Shown one piece after another: positions 34,561 through 47,244 of a DNA stretch of 64,000 bases (position 1 is the stretch's first letter; the number at the start of each line of letters is the position of its first letter). A program made the translations under genes and the position numbers. Source of the stretch: Brasenia schreberi (lineage: Eukaryota > Streptophyta > Magnoliopsida > Nymphaeales > Cabombaceae); the NCBI GenBank assembly GCA_036023115.1, contig JAYKKT010000055.1, positions 11,290,501-11,354,500 on the forward strand. The letters are read 5' to 3'. The notes beneath the pieces were generated by a model, which worked only from the letters and a program-made list of their open reading frames with translations, did no database searches and had not been told where the DNA came from.

Positions 34561-36102
34561 GTGTCTTCGCGTGTGACTTAGAGGTACAAATGCACTATAA
34601 CTCTAGCTACAAAGATGAGGACTAGAAAAGATAGTTAACGCATGAAATTATCTATTAATTATTGACTCATCCTAATATAGAAAATTGAACAAGTTGGTTG
34701 ACTTGTTACAAGAACATTTGAATTCTAATCACACTACACTCGAAGAGTCATCACATCTAATAGATCTATTGAGGTAGGTTTGTCTTTATGAAAGCACGTA
34801 GAGAAGAGTGCTACTCAAGAAAAGTCAAGAAGGAGCCGAGAACATGAGCATGGTGGACATGGAGTTTATTTGGTATGGGTATTTTCTCTTTAGGTATTAT
34901 TAACCTTATATCCAATGTTGCCTAAGAGTCCATTACTCCACATATTGATACTCCTCATGATAGAAAGGCTACTAAATGATTAGATTTTGGGTAGAATAAG
35001 AAGATTTAGATACCTTGGTTTATGATTCATATATTGATACAAGAGTGAATGTTCTTGGAGATAATAATTGTGGCTACTATCGAGAAGCCTTTAAAAGCAT
35101 ATAAAAAATGATGGCTTGAAGCTCATAGGTTGTGTTTTAAGGAGGTTGTACATTATTGGCATATATACTCTATAGTTTTTATAAAGGAGGGAGGTGTTAG
35201 CATTGTTTTCCATGTATTGCATATTGAAGGATGGATAGTGTCCTTGGTACACGGTACACTCTATATGATATAATACAATTAATAAGTATACTCCTTCTTT
35301 GAGCATGTAGCAGGAGCATCCCAAACTTTATGTCTCCATACTTTATCTGTAACTTTACTTCAATTTAGTCATAATATCTATCTAATTCATTATCTCCATC
35401 ACTTGTGTGAAGGTTACAAGAAGGCTGCCCATCAGAAAGCGTAGAATCTCATAGAGTGATTTTACATATACCTCCTCTTGGTGTTGTTGTGGCATCTACT
35501 ATATACCAATTGAAAGGCATTTTTTTACCTCGATGACACCATAATGATATAACCTTCTAGTTCTTCACCTCTATCTCTATCTGATATATCATCATCTCTC
35601 TAAGTCATTCTCATTACAAAATTCAAAACAATATTTCATTCGAATATTCAGTGAAGCGTGCAATATATGTAGTAATATAACTAGTAGTATTACATATAAA
35701 ACATATGTGCATTATTATGTATATATGTAAGGGACATGACTTTGACACACCTTACATGGAAGGACATGTCATGGCTAAGCAACAACTTGCATCCTTGGCA
35801 TGCCATTGGAGAAAATGAAATACACCATGGCCGCATATCCAATAAAAAGATTAGATGTTGCTAGGATGTGTCTCCTATAATGAGATGTTGCACCCAGGGC
35901 ACATCTCTTTCTTCACCACCATGACCTCGATGCATCCATAATCCTTCAATCAATGCATGCATGATCTTTTAAGCCATTTTAGTAGCTTTGCTTAGTGCAT
36001 GAAAGAAGCACAATGGACTTTGTGCATTGGAGAACAAGCACGATTCTTCATGGTAGATAATTACTGTCAATGGTGGATCTAGAAAATAGTATTAGAGGGG
36101 GC

Positions 36103-36145
<43 letters not shown>

Positions 36146-36340
36146 CATCATGTTAAGGGGGTCAAAGTATGAATCCAAACCATATATTCACTATAAACAT
36201 AGGTTTTAGTGTAACTTTTCAAAGTTCCAGGTGAAGGCTGCCCCACACCTATCCATATAGATTCACCATTGATTATCATCTACATGAGAGACAAAGTCAT
36301 AGTGAGAAATGTGTAAGAGGAGCTTTTAATAAATCATTAG
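34561..36340. other. No gene recognised; contains (TA)n at 36103-36143
   Basis: AT-rich sequence without motifs. A segment near 35489-35538 (CATCTACTATATACCAA...) is similar to 44682-44730 (CATCTACTATATGCCAA...). In both places a MITE-type terminus follows some 0.5-0.9 kb downstream, so a common dispersed repeat is possible. Confidence 0.4.
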
Positions 36341-36461
36341 GGGGTGTATGTTTAGTAAAATTGGATACAATAACACCTGAGAATAACCTAAATACCCTAA
36401 GTTCATTTCGACAAGGAAAACATAATTATTATTCATATATGCATTTTACTAAACATACACC
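36341..36461. mobile_element. MITE with 18-bp perfect terminal inverted repeats
   Basis: The left end GGTGTATGTTTAGTAAAA (36343-36360) is exactly complementary to TTTTACTAAACATACACC (36444-36461). The unit is about 120 bp, AT-rich and non-coding. The target duplication is unclear (left flank TTAGG, right flank TTCTT), so the superfamily is unassigned. The same left terminus occurs at 45236 and, changed by one base, at about 3129. Confidence 0.75.
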
Positions 36462-37189
36462 TTCTTTCCAAAAATACTGAAAAATACCCTATGCAATTTC
36501 TCTCATTTACCGCACCCCTTCATGTTAAGGGTCTCTAGTTCTACACCACTATGATTGGTGTTTCCCGTCTACCATCATCTTCATTCCTTGTATCTACCCT
36601 TCAATGAGTAGTTGATGGCTTCTATCCTTGCTCTAGTAGCGTTTGTACGCTCACTGACTTTTAATTTAATTGTTTCTCTTATTTTCAAAACTTTTAATTT
36701 ATTTAAAACTATACTCAATCTCCACACAATCACTCTTATTGATATTATTACATACATTTCATCGATCTACCAAAGAAACACAAAAAATCTATCAAAAAAT
36801 CATATTTTTAAAACATCTACGATGGTTGATTCAGGCGACGTAAGAGTTCGATGTTGGGGAAGAGTCATGCAAAAGGCGTATTATCATTAAAAAGAAAATA
36901 CACCCATGCCACATCTTAAGGTGTAGAGAACCATTACATGGGTGAGAACCCTTCTAGAAGATGTCATGGCCTAGGTATAGTACTCTTTAAAAGGTTGTGC
37001 ATCTCAAGCATGTCCCTCCTCTAAAAGTAGCGTGACGAAGGAACATCACTTTCAATGAAAGTGAAATGTATGATGTGTGTCATCTAGTCAATATATATTG
37101 TTTATTCTATTATTTTTTTCTACTTGTATTGTTATATTTTAACTTATATTGTTATTACAATATCAAAGAAATCAAGTGAAAGTATTCAT
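36462..37189. other. No gene recognised
   Basis: AT-rich spacer. A 92-codon frame at 36612-36890 has no recognisable motif and unremarkable composition. Confidence 0.4.
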
Positions 37190-38350
37190 TATGGTATAGA
37201 GATACATTACACATGATGACACTGAGATTCATAAAAGTGGTCCAGATGATCCATTTTTATTGGTTGGTTGATGATGCATGTGATAATAGATTTATTGATG
37301 GTGATAGACTTGATTATTCACTTGTTTGAGAGAAAGTACAATATTATTATCATTATTATCCATTTGAAAAGTAAAGGTATAAGAAGTAAGGTATAGCTTG
37401 GGTATGAAAGATAGGCCGAATATAAAAGCAACAAAAAAATTGATGTTGAAAGTTATTATTAGACCAATAAGGTGAAATGCATGTTTTTACTTATAGGAGA
37501 GAATGGAGTTTCTGATTTATGAAGGTTGAATGTGGAAGGGCATATATTTGCAATTGAGTGATATTGAGTATGGTACAACAAAAGAAAAAGCAAAAGTTAT
37601 TATAAGCTTAAGCATATTTTGTCACAATTGAAGAGTCTTGATGATCAAAATGTTAGAATGATAAGACATATTTACAATGTGATGATGAAAACTAGGGAAG
37701 AGGACATGAGTGGTGGAACTATTATACAACTATTGCATGAAGTAGACAGTTAACAACACCATACTTTGCATCAGAGAATAGCATATACTGGTATTGTTAG
37801 CAATAATGTATTTGCAAATCCTTGGTTGGTTAAGTTGTTACGTGCATTCTCACAAGTATTAGAGTTTAATTGCTTGTATAAGACAAATAAGTATAAATTA
37901 TTTTTTATAGATTTGGTTATTTATATTGACTAATAAGAATTTCACCGACATATTTCGTAGGTATAAGATGCCTTTCCTTTAGGTTGTAAGGCTTATGTCA
38001 ACCAATAAAAAAATTTCTTTGACTTTTGCTTTAGTGGGATAGAGAAAGAGGATAATTATTTAATGACTTTTGTAGAATTTTGTTTGGAAATGACAGTTGG
38101 AAAATTCGGAGATCACATAAGGTTTCTGCAACATACTGAAATATGTAGAATTTTTTTTTATGAAAAATAATGATACATTCAATTAAAATATTAATGGTTT
38201 AGTGATCACTCAAAAGAATTTTATTGAGTCATATTTTCGTTTAGAGAGGAACTCATCTACATATAGATCCTCAGGGTATCTCTCTAAGAGGATTGCTCGC
38301 TTAGGAAATATATGTGATCATAACCCAATGTCCTACCATAACATAAACTT
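37190..38350 (+). pseudogene. MULE (FAR1/FRS-like) transposase fragment, copy M1
   Basis: The plus-strand translation gives HILSQLKSLDDQNVRMIRHI followed by YNVMMKTREED (family: ILTTLK..N..NVTTMKQIYNAR). Then come FANPWLVKLLRAFSQVLEFN and CLYKTNKYKLFF (family: HP..VKLL..FP.VL.LDCTYKTNKYKMPL) and GIEKEDNYLMTF. It belongs to the same class as the minus-strand transposase at 21100-25390. Stops are frequent. The part from 37687 to 38350 recurs at 42291-42957. The fragment is cut at 38349 by the duplicated copia/L1 block. Confidence 0.75.
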
Positions 38351-38797
38351 ATGGGAGTTTTACCCAGGGTCTGTCATGAGATTTGCATCACAGACAAGTT
38401 TTGTCTCAAATTAAGTTCGGTTTTGTATAATTTTATTTTTGGTCTTACCCATGTCTAAAATTCTTGAAAATTTTACTAGGTGTTAGCTAGTATGTGGCAA
38501 AGTTTGGACCATTTTTAAAAATTTTCACTCATAGACAAGGACTGGAAAATCCAAGGATTAGACATATGTAAGATGCTGAAATTAGAGTTTTTTTTTTTTG
38601 TTTAGAAGACTAATGAATGATATCCATATAAAGGTGGAGATCTAAGTTTTGTTTAGAAATGTTCACTCATACATATGCTGAAATCAAACATATATAGGAT
38701 GCTGAAATCAGAGTTTTTTTGTTTAGAAAACCAGATCTAAGTCACCTACGAAGGTGGAGATCTATTATCCATATAAAGATCCTTGATCAATATAGAG

Positions 38798-41723
38798 ATA
38801 AACTAGATAATAGGTCATTGAGGAGTATTTTCATTGAATACCCGATAGGTTTCAAGGGATATAATTTTTATCAAAAGGATCATGGTTTAATAAAGAGTAG
38901 AGATGTTGAATTCTTAAAAGATATTACAAATGATATTTTTGAAAATAATGATGAAAATAATGATGATCTAGTAAATATAAATCAATCATTATTTGAACCC
39001 ATTGATAGTGATCCAAATGACCTTTAAGTTCAGATTAAAACTTTAAATAGATATAAAATATTTAATAAAGAGTAGAGATGTTGAATTCTTAAAAGATATT
39101 ACAAATGATATTTTTGAAAATGATGATGAAAATAATGATGTTCTAGTAAATATAAATCAATCATCATTTGAACCCATTGATAGTGATCCAAATGACCTTT
39201 AAGTTCAGATTAAAACTTTAAGTAGATATAAAATACCTAGAGTCACTCTGTTCTATTTAAAATATTATAACACTTGCTTTATAGAGTTAATGTACTATTG
39301 AGTGGATTTAGATGAGCTAATTGATAACTTGACTTATCAAACCGCTATATGTTCATCTAAATCATTAGATTAAGAAAGAGCAATGCATGAGGAAATTGAA
39401 TCCATTAAGAAAACAAAGTTTGAGGATTGACATATTTGTCTAAAAGAAGAAAAGTTATTAATTGTAAATAGGTTTTAAAAAAATATAAAGTCGATGGAAC
39501 AATAAATAAGTTTAAGGTGAGGTTAGTTGTAAAAAAAATTTGCAAAACAAGAAGTAAATTATATTGATACATATTCTCCTGTTGCAAAATTGACATCTAT
39601 AAGAATTATTCTCGCTATCTCTGCATTTTATGATTTAGATTTATATCAGTTTGATGTAGAAAATGTTTTCTTAAATGACAATTTAAATGAAATTATTTAT
39701 ATATATCAACCATAAGGATATGTTATTAAAGGCAAGGAAGATAAAATATATGGGTTGAAGAAATTCCTATACAGCCTTAAATAGTCACCTCATTAATGGT
39801 ATTTGATTTTTCAAAATATTATGTTGGAACTTGGATTCGTGGTTAATGAACTTGACCATTGTGTATATGTTTGAAACAATGAGAGACACTTTGTCATTAT
39901 ATCATTATATGTAGATGATATATTATTAATTAGGAATAATAATGAGATAATTTTACGACTAAGTGATGGTTGAACTCTAAGTTTGAGAGGAAGGATATGA
40001 GATGCATTGTATATTCTAGGTATAAAGATTTCTCGTGATAGAGAGTCTAAATTTCTATTTTTGAGTGAAAAAAATATATTGATTATATCTACAAGTGATT
40101 GCAAACCTGCAAATGCACCTGTTGCTAAAGGGGTCAAACTTAGTAATGTTGATTGTCCTAGTGAGTGTCAAAATAAGCTTAATATTCCTTATGCACAAGT
40201 TGTGGGCAACTTGATATATGCTATATTGTGTACAAGATATGATATCAACTTTGTTGTTGGATAAACTAGATAATAGGTCATTGAGGAGTATTTTCATTGA
40301 ATACCCGATAGGTTTCAAGGGATATAATTTTTATCAAAAGGATCATGGTTTAATAAAGAGTAGAGATGTTGAATTCTTAAAAGATATTACAAATGATATT
40401 TTTGAAAATAATGATGAAAATAATGATGATCTAGTAAATATAAATCAATCATTATTTGAACCCATTGATAGTGATCCAAATGACCTTTAAGTTCAGATTA
40501 AAACTTTAAATAGATATAAAATATTTAATAAAGAGTAGAGATGTTGAATTCTTAAAAGATATTACAAATGATATTTTTGAAAATGATGATGAAAATAATG
40601 ATGTTCTAGTAAATATAAATCAATCATCATTTGAACCCATTGATAGTGATCCAAATGACCTTTAAGTTCAGATTAAAACTTTAAGTAGATATAAAATACC
40701 TAGAGTCACTCTGTTCTATTTAAAATATTATAACACTTGCTTTATAGAGTTAATGTACTATTGAGTGGATTTAGATGAGCTAATTGATAACTTGACTTAT
40801 CAAACCGCTATATGTTCATCTAAATCATTAGATTAAGAAAGAGCAATGCATGAGGAAATTGAATCCATTAAGAAAACAAAGTTTGAGGATTGACATATTT
40901 GTCTAAAAGAAGAAAAGTTATTAATTGTAAATAGGTTTTAAAAAAATATAAAGTCGATGGAACAATAAATAAGTTTAAGGTGAGGTTAGTTGTAAAAAAA
41001 ATTTGCAAAACAAGAAGTAAATTATATTGATACATATTCTCCTGTTGCAAAATTGACATCTATAAGAATTATTCTCGCTATCTCTGCATTTTATGATTTA
41101 GATTTATATCAGTTTGATGTAGAAAATGTTTTCTTAAATGACAATTTAAATGAAATTATTTATATATATCAACCATAAGGATATGTTATTAAAGGCAAGG
41201 AAGATAAAATATATGGGTTGAAGAAATTCCTATACAGCCTTAAATAGTCACCTCATTAATGGTATTTGATTTTTCAAAATATTATGTTGGAACTTGGATT
41301 CGTGGTTAATGAACTTGACCATTGTGTATATGTTTGAAACAATGAGAGACACTTTGTCATTATATCATTATATGTAGATGATATATTATTAATTAGGAAT
41401 AATAATGAGATAATTTTACGACTAAGTGATGGTTGAACTCTAAGTTTGAGAGGAAGGATATGAGATGCATTGTATATTCTAGGTATAAAGATTTCTCGTG
41501 ATAGAGAGTCTAAATTTCTATTTTTGAGTGAAAAAAATATATTGATTATATCTACAAGTGATTGCAAACCTGCAAATGCACCTGTTGCTAAAGGGGTCAA
41601 ACTTAGTAATGTTGATTGTCCTAGTGAGTGTCAAAATAAGCTTAATATTCCTTATGCACAAGTTGTGGGCAACTTGATATATGCTATATTGTGTACAAGA
41701 TATGATATCAACTTTGTTGTTGG
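38798..41723 (+). repeat. 1463-bp tandem duplication inside the copia block
   Basis: 38798-40260 is followed directly by 40261-41723. The junction reads TTTGTTGTTGG|ATAAACTAG, joining RT/RNase H sequence back to the integrase tail. All landmarks recur at exactly +1463, and I see no differences by eye. Each unit contains the 175-bp repeat pair (second unit: 40349-40523 and 40524-40698). This is either a very recent event or an assembly error. Confidence 0.93.
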
Positions 41724-41959
41724 TCTTCTGAGTAGATATCAATGTAATCGTGGTTAATAACACATAGTTGATGTAAAAAGGATTCTAAGATATCTAAAAT
41801 GAACTAAAGATTTAAAGTTATTTTTTCAAGCAACTGAATTACAAATGATATGGTATTAAGATTTATTGGGAGCAAAGATGACTTCAAATCAGTTTCCAAT
41901 CAAATATTCTTATTTGAAAGTATTGTTATTTTTTGAGCTTTCAAGAAATATAGTTGTAT

Positions 41960-42280
41960 ATCATTGCATGCACAAGAAAGGAGGAATGAGAGCAGGATCC
42001 CTAAGGTTTGTCTAGCTCCATAAGGGAGGAAAGTACTATTGACAATATTTGAAGCCCAACTGTGACTTTCACGGTCAATTAACTCCTCTACTTGACTACA
42101 TGGCCAAACTCCGTGTAATACCTAGTTCGGAAACCAACCACCTAGGCACCTGTTGAGAAAGATTGGGTTTAAGCAAAAAATATCGTGCCTTTAATACTTT
42201 TGACATCAAGGAGTATAGAAATTGTATAATCCATCAAGTTTGCTTGGCTAAGAGGACGGTATTAAAAGCCTCAAAACTAT
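41960..42280 (-). mobile_element. L1 LINE 3' fragment (copy of 27960-28383)
   Basis: Minus-strand text matches the L1 3' part, with LLAKQ- and LKARYF-type blocks, but lacks the segment between ACCAACCACC and CACCTGTTGAG. It ends at CTCAAAACTAT, where the MULE copy M2 follows about ten bases later. Confidence 0.8.
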
Positions 42281-42290
42281 TAATACAACT

Positions 42291-42957
42291 GAAAACTAGG
42301 GAAGAGGACATGAGTGGTGGAACTGTTATACAACTATTGCATGAAGTAGACAGTTAACAACACCATATTTTGCATCACAGAATAGCATATATTGGTATTG
42401 TTAGCAATAATGTATTTGCAAATCCTTGGTTGGTTAAGTTGTTACGTGCATTCTCACAAGTATTAGAGTTTAATTGCTTGTATAAGACAAATAAGTATAA
42501 ATTATTTTTTTATAGATTTGGTTATTTATATTGACTAATAAGAATTTAACTTACATATTTCGTAGGTATAAGATGCCTTTCCTTTAGGTTGTAAGGTTTA
42601 TGTCAACCAATAAAAAAATTTCTTTGACTTTTGCTTTAGTGGGATAGAGAAAGAGGATAATTATTTAATGACTTTTATAGAATTTTGTTTGGAAATGATA
42701 GTTGGAAAATTCGGAGATCACATAAGGTTTCTGCAACATACTGAAATATGTAGAAATTTTCTTATGAAAAATAATGATACATTCAATTAAAATATTAATG
42801 GTTTAGTGATCACTCAAAAGAATTTTATTGAGTCATATTTTCGTTTAGAGAGGAACTCATCTACATATAGATCCTCAGGGTATCTCTCTAAGAGGATTGC
42901 TCGCTTAGGAAATATATGTGATCATAACCCAATGTCCTACCGTAACATAAACTTACG
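42291..42957 (+). pseudogene. MULE transposase fragment, copy M2
   Basis: This is a near-copy of 37687-38350, starting GAAAACTAGGGAAGAGGACA and running to AACATAAACTTACGGG. It contains TREEDMSGGTVIQLLHEVDS. At the end it continues into GTGATTAATCTACC, where M1 instead switches to the copia block. M2 therefore probably keeps the original downstream sequence. It is non-functional. Confidence 0.8.
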
Positions 42958-43059
42958 GGTGATTAATCTACCATAAGAGTGATTACATACTCATGTTATC
43001 CAATATAATCATGATTGTTATGCTTCTTAAGTTGAGTTAGAGGTAATTAGTCAACCAAA

Positions 43060-44326
43060 GAAAGGACAGAGGAGATGATATAACATATAAGCATAGAAAA
43101 AATGAGAACATATAAGATATATTGTATATTGGGGTAAAACAAATAAAATCTTACAAAGATAGTGGATTCCTCTAACATATAACCCTCTCCTTGGCGTTTT
43201 TGAACTAGGCGGCCTTTCATTTGAAATGATATAACATGAAAAATGGTTGTTACTGTTCAAATTACAATGGTTAGATGTAAGAACTCCAAACTTACAAACA
43301 AGAATAAAACAAGAAAAGGAGTAAAAGGGGTCTCTAGGTCTCTCCCTTTCTCTCTCTTCCTTAGATGAACTTCTTGGGCTAGAAATGAGTTTCATCATGA
43401 CCTTCTTTGCAAGGCCTCTCACTCATGAGCTGGAATCCTCCATCTTGATCACCTCATCCTCCTTTTATAGGCATTTACTTGAATCAAATTCTTCTATATC
43501 ACTAAGCCCGATTCAGATCCAAATCCAATCCACCAAGGGGTATCCCCACATATAAAGAGTAGCTAGACACATGTTACGCGTGGTAGAGGTAGGCAAACAT
43601 GTTTTGGATATGTTGGTACATGGAGGATAGGTGGCAATCAATAGCTAGTATGTTTAGGTAGGCAGAGCATGCATTGGCACGTGGGATGCCCTTGTGACAC
43701 ATGTTGGGCGTGCGTGGTGGGTAGGTGATGGTGTGTGGTGACATGGGAGACATGCATGAGGCCCATGGTGGCTAGCAGTGGCATTCATGGTGGCCAATAG
43801 TGGTACACTTGATGGTCGGTGGTGACACTTTTACCCTTGTGTACTCTCTTCATTGATCTCCTTAACTTTTCTAGACAGCTTTAACCTTCCGATGGGTGTA
43901 GGGTCGCTTGGTGTAGAATCTTCTTTGGGTAATTTGGACTTTTACTTGATGCTTTTGCTTGGGCTAGAACCATCTCCAAACTGGATTCTTTTCAGTTTCT
44001 CTTCTCGGTTTCTGAGGTCTTTCTTTAGCTTCTTTCCTTCATGCTTTTGACCTTAATATTCTATTTTTATCTTTTTAATTCAAATATGCTTGTAGAGATA
44101 AAACGATTATTTTATAAAAGTTTTGCAAGTAGAACTTATTTTGATTCCAAATACCTCTTTTTGACTTTTACAACCACTTATTTGAAGAAAACATGCTTGA
44201 CATAGTGAAATTTCGCAAATATAATCTCTAGGTTAAAATGGTCATTTTTCTTATTTTGTAAAAGCTCAAAATTTTTTGGTGGGACTTGAGGTACCCCTCA
44301 TTTTCAGGAAATTTTAAGTGTTCACA
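43060..44326 (-). mobile_element. Inverted LTR of the long-LTR family (LTR 3, partial)
   Basis: Read on the minus strand it starts TGTGAACACTT at 44326 and passes an AAAAGCTCAAAA-type block also seen in LTR 2. It has CCTATAAAAG at 43471-43462, then a leader ending in GAGAGAGAAAGGGAGAG (43360-43335), as in LTRs 1 and 2. The terminal GAGCATCGGTTCAAGAAG part was not found, so the 3' end is missing or diverged and the left boundary is approximate. The minus-strand 123-codon frame at 43051-43422 falls in this leader and is unlikely to be a gene. Confidence 0.55.
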
Positions 44327-46466
44327 ACAATCCCTGCATATTTACATACAATGTTTGCTAATCATGTTCATGTCTAAGAATATTTTATTTATATACACAA
44401 AATAGTATATCATAAAAGTATTTAGAATAACCTACTCCTATCAAACTATGCATGCAATATGACCTATAAAGTTAGGGAGCAACTCCAAGATAGGAGAGTG
44501 TTAGCATCATCACCCTCTATAAGGTATTTGTGAGTATCTGCATCAAGATGAACTCTAAAGGACAAATTTTATCATGGTACACTAAAGGAACAACGGCATA
44601 GTCCATCTCAAAGTATGGCTGGATCCTAGGACGATCTTCCTATGATGACTCCACATGCTCCTTCTCTTGGGGTCGCCGTAGTCATCTACTATATGCCAAC
44701 CTAAAGGTATTCTTATCGCTTCAAAGCCATTCCTATGAAAACTATTATCTTTGTGTATATATGAATATGCAACGAAGTATGGATGTGTTTGAAATAATAG
44801 ATGTGGCCTAGCCACAACATGCTAAATAGAAGGACACAACATAGATATGCCATGTAGAGAAGAGTTGTGCAACCTAAACGTGTCACGTTTTTCAAACAAA
44901 TGCACATCCCTAAGAGTGTGATGTTGTCGCATTGCCTTCAATAGCAAGTTGTAGTTTGGTCATATCTTCATCATTGAGATGTGCAGCTTGATCGTGTCTT
45001 TTTCCTTACCAGCACTTCACAATCACATGAAGAGAAAGAAGAAGCCGACGGAAGAGGAGGAAGAAGAAAAAGAAAACATTTTGAACATCATCAAGATTTC
45101 ACTCAAATCAACCGCGGAAGAACAATGGTCAATGTGAAATCCTTTAGTGTTGATGCCAGTCAAAGAGAATGAGAACAATTCGTTTGATGTGAGCTCGAGC
45201 CGAGTGTAAGGGGCATTTCTGAAAAATTTATAGCAGGGTGTATGTTTAGTAAAAATAAATATATGTACAGTAACACCCCAAGGAAAAATTTAGAGTTGTG
45301 GCCAGGTTGTCCGGTTCTTAATACAAATATGAAATGGCACGATTGAAGATGACCCTACAATATGAAAACGGTGAAAAAATGACTTTTGTGCATTACCAGC
45401 AGTGTCGGAGGGGGCTATCGCTTCCCCTAAAGTTTTCAAAACTAGTTAATGGTTTCTGGAGTTTCCTAAAATAGGAGAGAGGGCCCAAATATCGAAATTT
45501 CCAAATATACGAGTCGTAACTTTTAAGTTTTTTAGTTTAAGTGGTTGAGTGTAATGACTCTGGTCTGGGTTCAAGCCTTAAGTCTTTTGTTTTGCTTTTC
45601 AATACCATAAAAAATATGAAAATTTATTAGTTTGCATACAGAAAAATGGGATGAACTTTTATTTTTCTATTTCCTACTCCTCTCTCTCCCTCAACAATAA
45701 AGAACAAAGGAAAATAAAGCTCACAAATACGGTCTCTTTGATTTGCTCTTGACTATTTTTTGACAAATAAATCAGAGTGAAAAAGTAATAGATTTTTCTC
45801 TTTCTTTTTCATAAGGTAAAACTTTAAGAATCAAATGTAGCTTTCATTTTCCGAAACATAAAAGTACTTGCCTACGTTATTTTGTTGTTAAGAGAGAACT
45901 GGAACACGATTAGTTTTTTGTTTTCTTTCTCCAAAGGATTTTGGTTTGTTTCTCCAATTCAAAACGCACCGAAATATTGTTCCACAAGTCACTCTAATAG
46001 TATGGCTACGAATGGTTATGCGGAAGCTTGTGGATCACAGGCATGCTAAATGAGTGGTTGACATTGGACTTGAATTTATTTGTAGCTTCATGTTACAAAC
46101 TAGCTTATCTCAAGTTGAGTGATTATGTCTATGATAGTTAGATTTTGGCTCTTCTATGAATATTTGAATAAGCATATGCCATAGTCTCGCCCCCATTATT
46201 AACTCCACGCTCCGCCCTTCATAACCAACATAGACATAAGTCACAGAGTTTGTTTCCACTCATACCCAAGCTAACACTTAAAAATCAGGTCAAGGTTAAG
46301 TTTGACTTTGTTATATATATATATATGTATATAAGGTACCACTTACATCTGCAAGGATGAGGTATGCATGATTTGTATCATGTTCATATCTAGCTTTGGC
46401 AAGTCTCACGTAACATCACTTTGAAAGGAGATGTTTGTGATTGTCACAGCGTTCACACATTATTCT
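44327..46466. other. No gene recognised; MITE-type terminus at 45236
   Basis: GGGTGTATGTTTAGTAAAA at 45236-45254 matches the MITE terminus at 36341, but I find no matching right end. Near 45530-45590 a GTGGTTGAGTG ... CTGGGTTCAAGCC pair resembles tRNA A/B promoter boxes (SINE-like). A short (TA)n lies at 46312-46325. No coding motif is visible. Confidence 0.4.
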
Positions 46467-46857
46467 TGTGGCAGGTGCATTCAAAGTTGGAGCTACAATA
46501 CTTGATTTGGTTTAGAGTCGGGATCGCAATTTAAGTATTGGATTTTGATTTAGATCCACATTACTTGTAATCCACATCAGTATCATTTTGTCACGTTTGA
46601 GATGTCCATGTCAAGTGTCATGTAGTCATTAGTAATTCTTGGCGTCTGTGATTGTGATTTGGTCTTTTCTATATTTTAGCCCCCAGACAGTTCTTATTAG
46701 TTCTTATTGTAGAGAATTCTACCGTAACGATAATTGATTTGTCTTTTGCCTTTCATTGATTTTCAGAGATTAAAGCAAACGAGCAGGACTGATCGTGCGT
46801 GTGAGAGTTTTTGAGCTTCCACGTGTTACCGAGTTTGCCAGAGTCCATCCCGTGACA
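46467..46857 (+). repeat. 5' LTR of the gag-protease element
   Basis: It starts near TGTGGCAGGTGCATTC and ends CGTGACA, followed by TTT and a degenerate primer site AATACCAGAG. It is similar to 49706-50209 but strongly diverged, so the element is old. Confidence 0.6.
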
Positions 46858-47244
46858 TTTAATACCAGAGGCTAATTTGTGGGGATTTCAACACGAAGCA
46901 GCTCCTGTTAGTCGTTGGAAGGAAGAAAACAAAAATGTGGGTTCTATTCTACCGGAAACCACTTTTTTTTTCTGTTGATGCTCTGGACGCTGCAGACGAC
47001 TTTACTAGAGAGATCTGTTGTGGGCAACATGTCTTGGGGTTTGTATGGTTCCGATAGTGTGGTTGGAGATCTTGTCAATGTGATCGAACAGTGAAACCGG
47101 GTGGCTAACCGACTAATTTTCTGGTCAACCTCGTTTGACGCCAGGAAACATCGCAACCTACGGCGAACCAAGGGAAATTTGGCTCCGGATTTTGTTCATG
47201 GCCCCTTCTTGCATACTTCTAGACTAAAATCGTAGAGATTCATC

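Larger units (their letters stand above)
38349..42280 (+). mobile_element. Duplicated LTR4/copia/L1 block (copies B and C)
   Basis: From TTATGGGAGTTTTACCC at 38349 this follows 26024-28383 almost base for base: the LTR4 edge, copia fragment and L1 3' end. It carries three structural changes: a 175-bp internal duplication (38886-39060 and 39061-39235), loss of about 60 bp of L1 sequence (equivalent of about 28193-28256), and a 1463-bp tandem duplication (38798-40260 and 40261-41723). The length adds up: 2360 + 175 - about 65 + 1463 is close to 3932. Copia landmarks such as YILGIKISRDRESKF occur twice (40007 and 41470). Because it spans edges of unrelated elements, the copy arose at DNA level and not by retrotransposition. 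Confidence 0.92.

Noticed and set aside
37687..42957. Reading the flanking 664-bp repeats as LTRs of one element
   Set aside because: They encode MULE transposase, lack TG/CA ends and primer sites, and the interior is a truncated mosaic.
43051..43422. 123-codon minus-strand frame
   Set aside because: It falls in the leader of an inverted LTR and has no protein motif.
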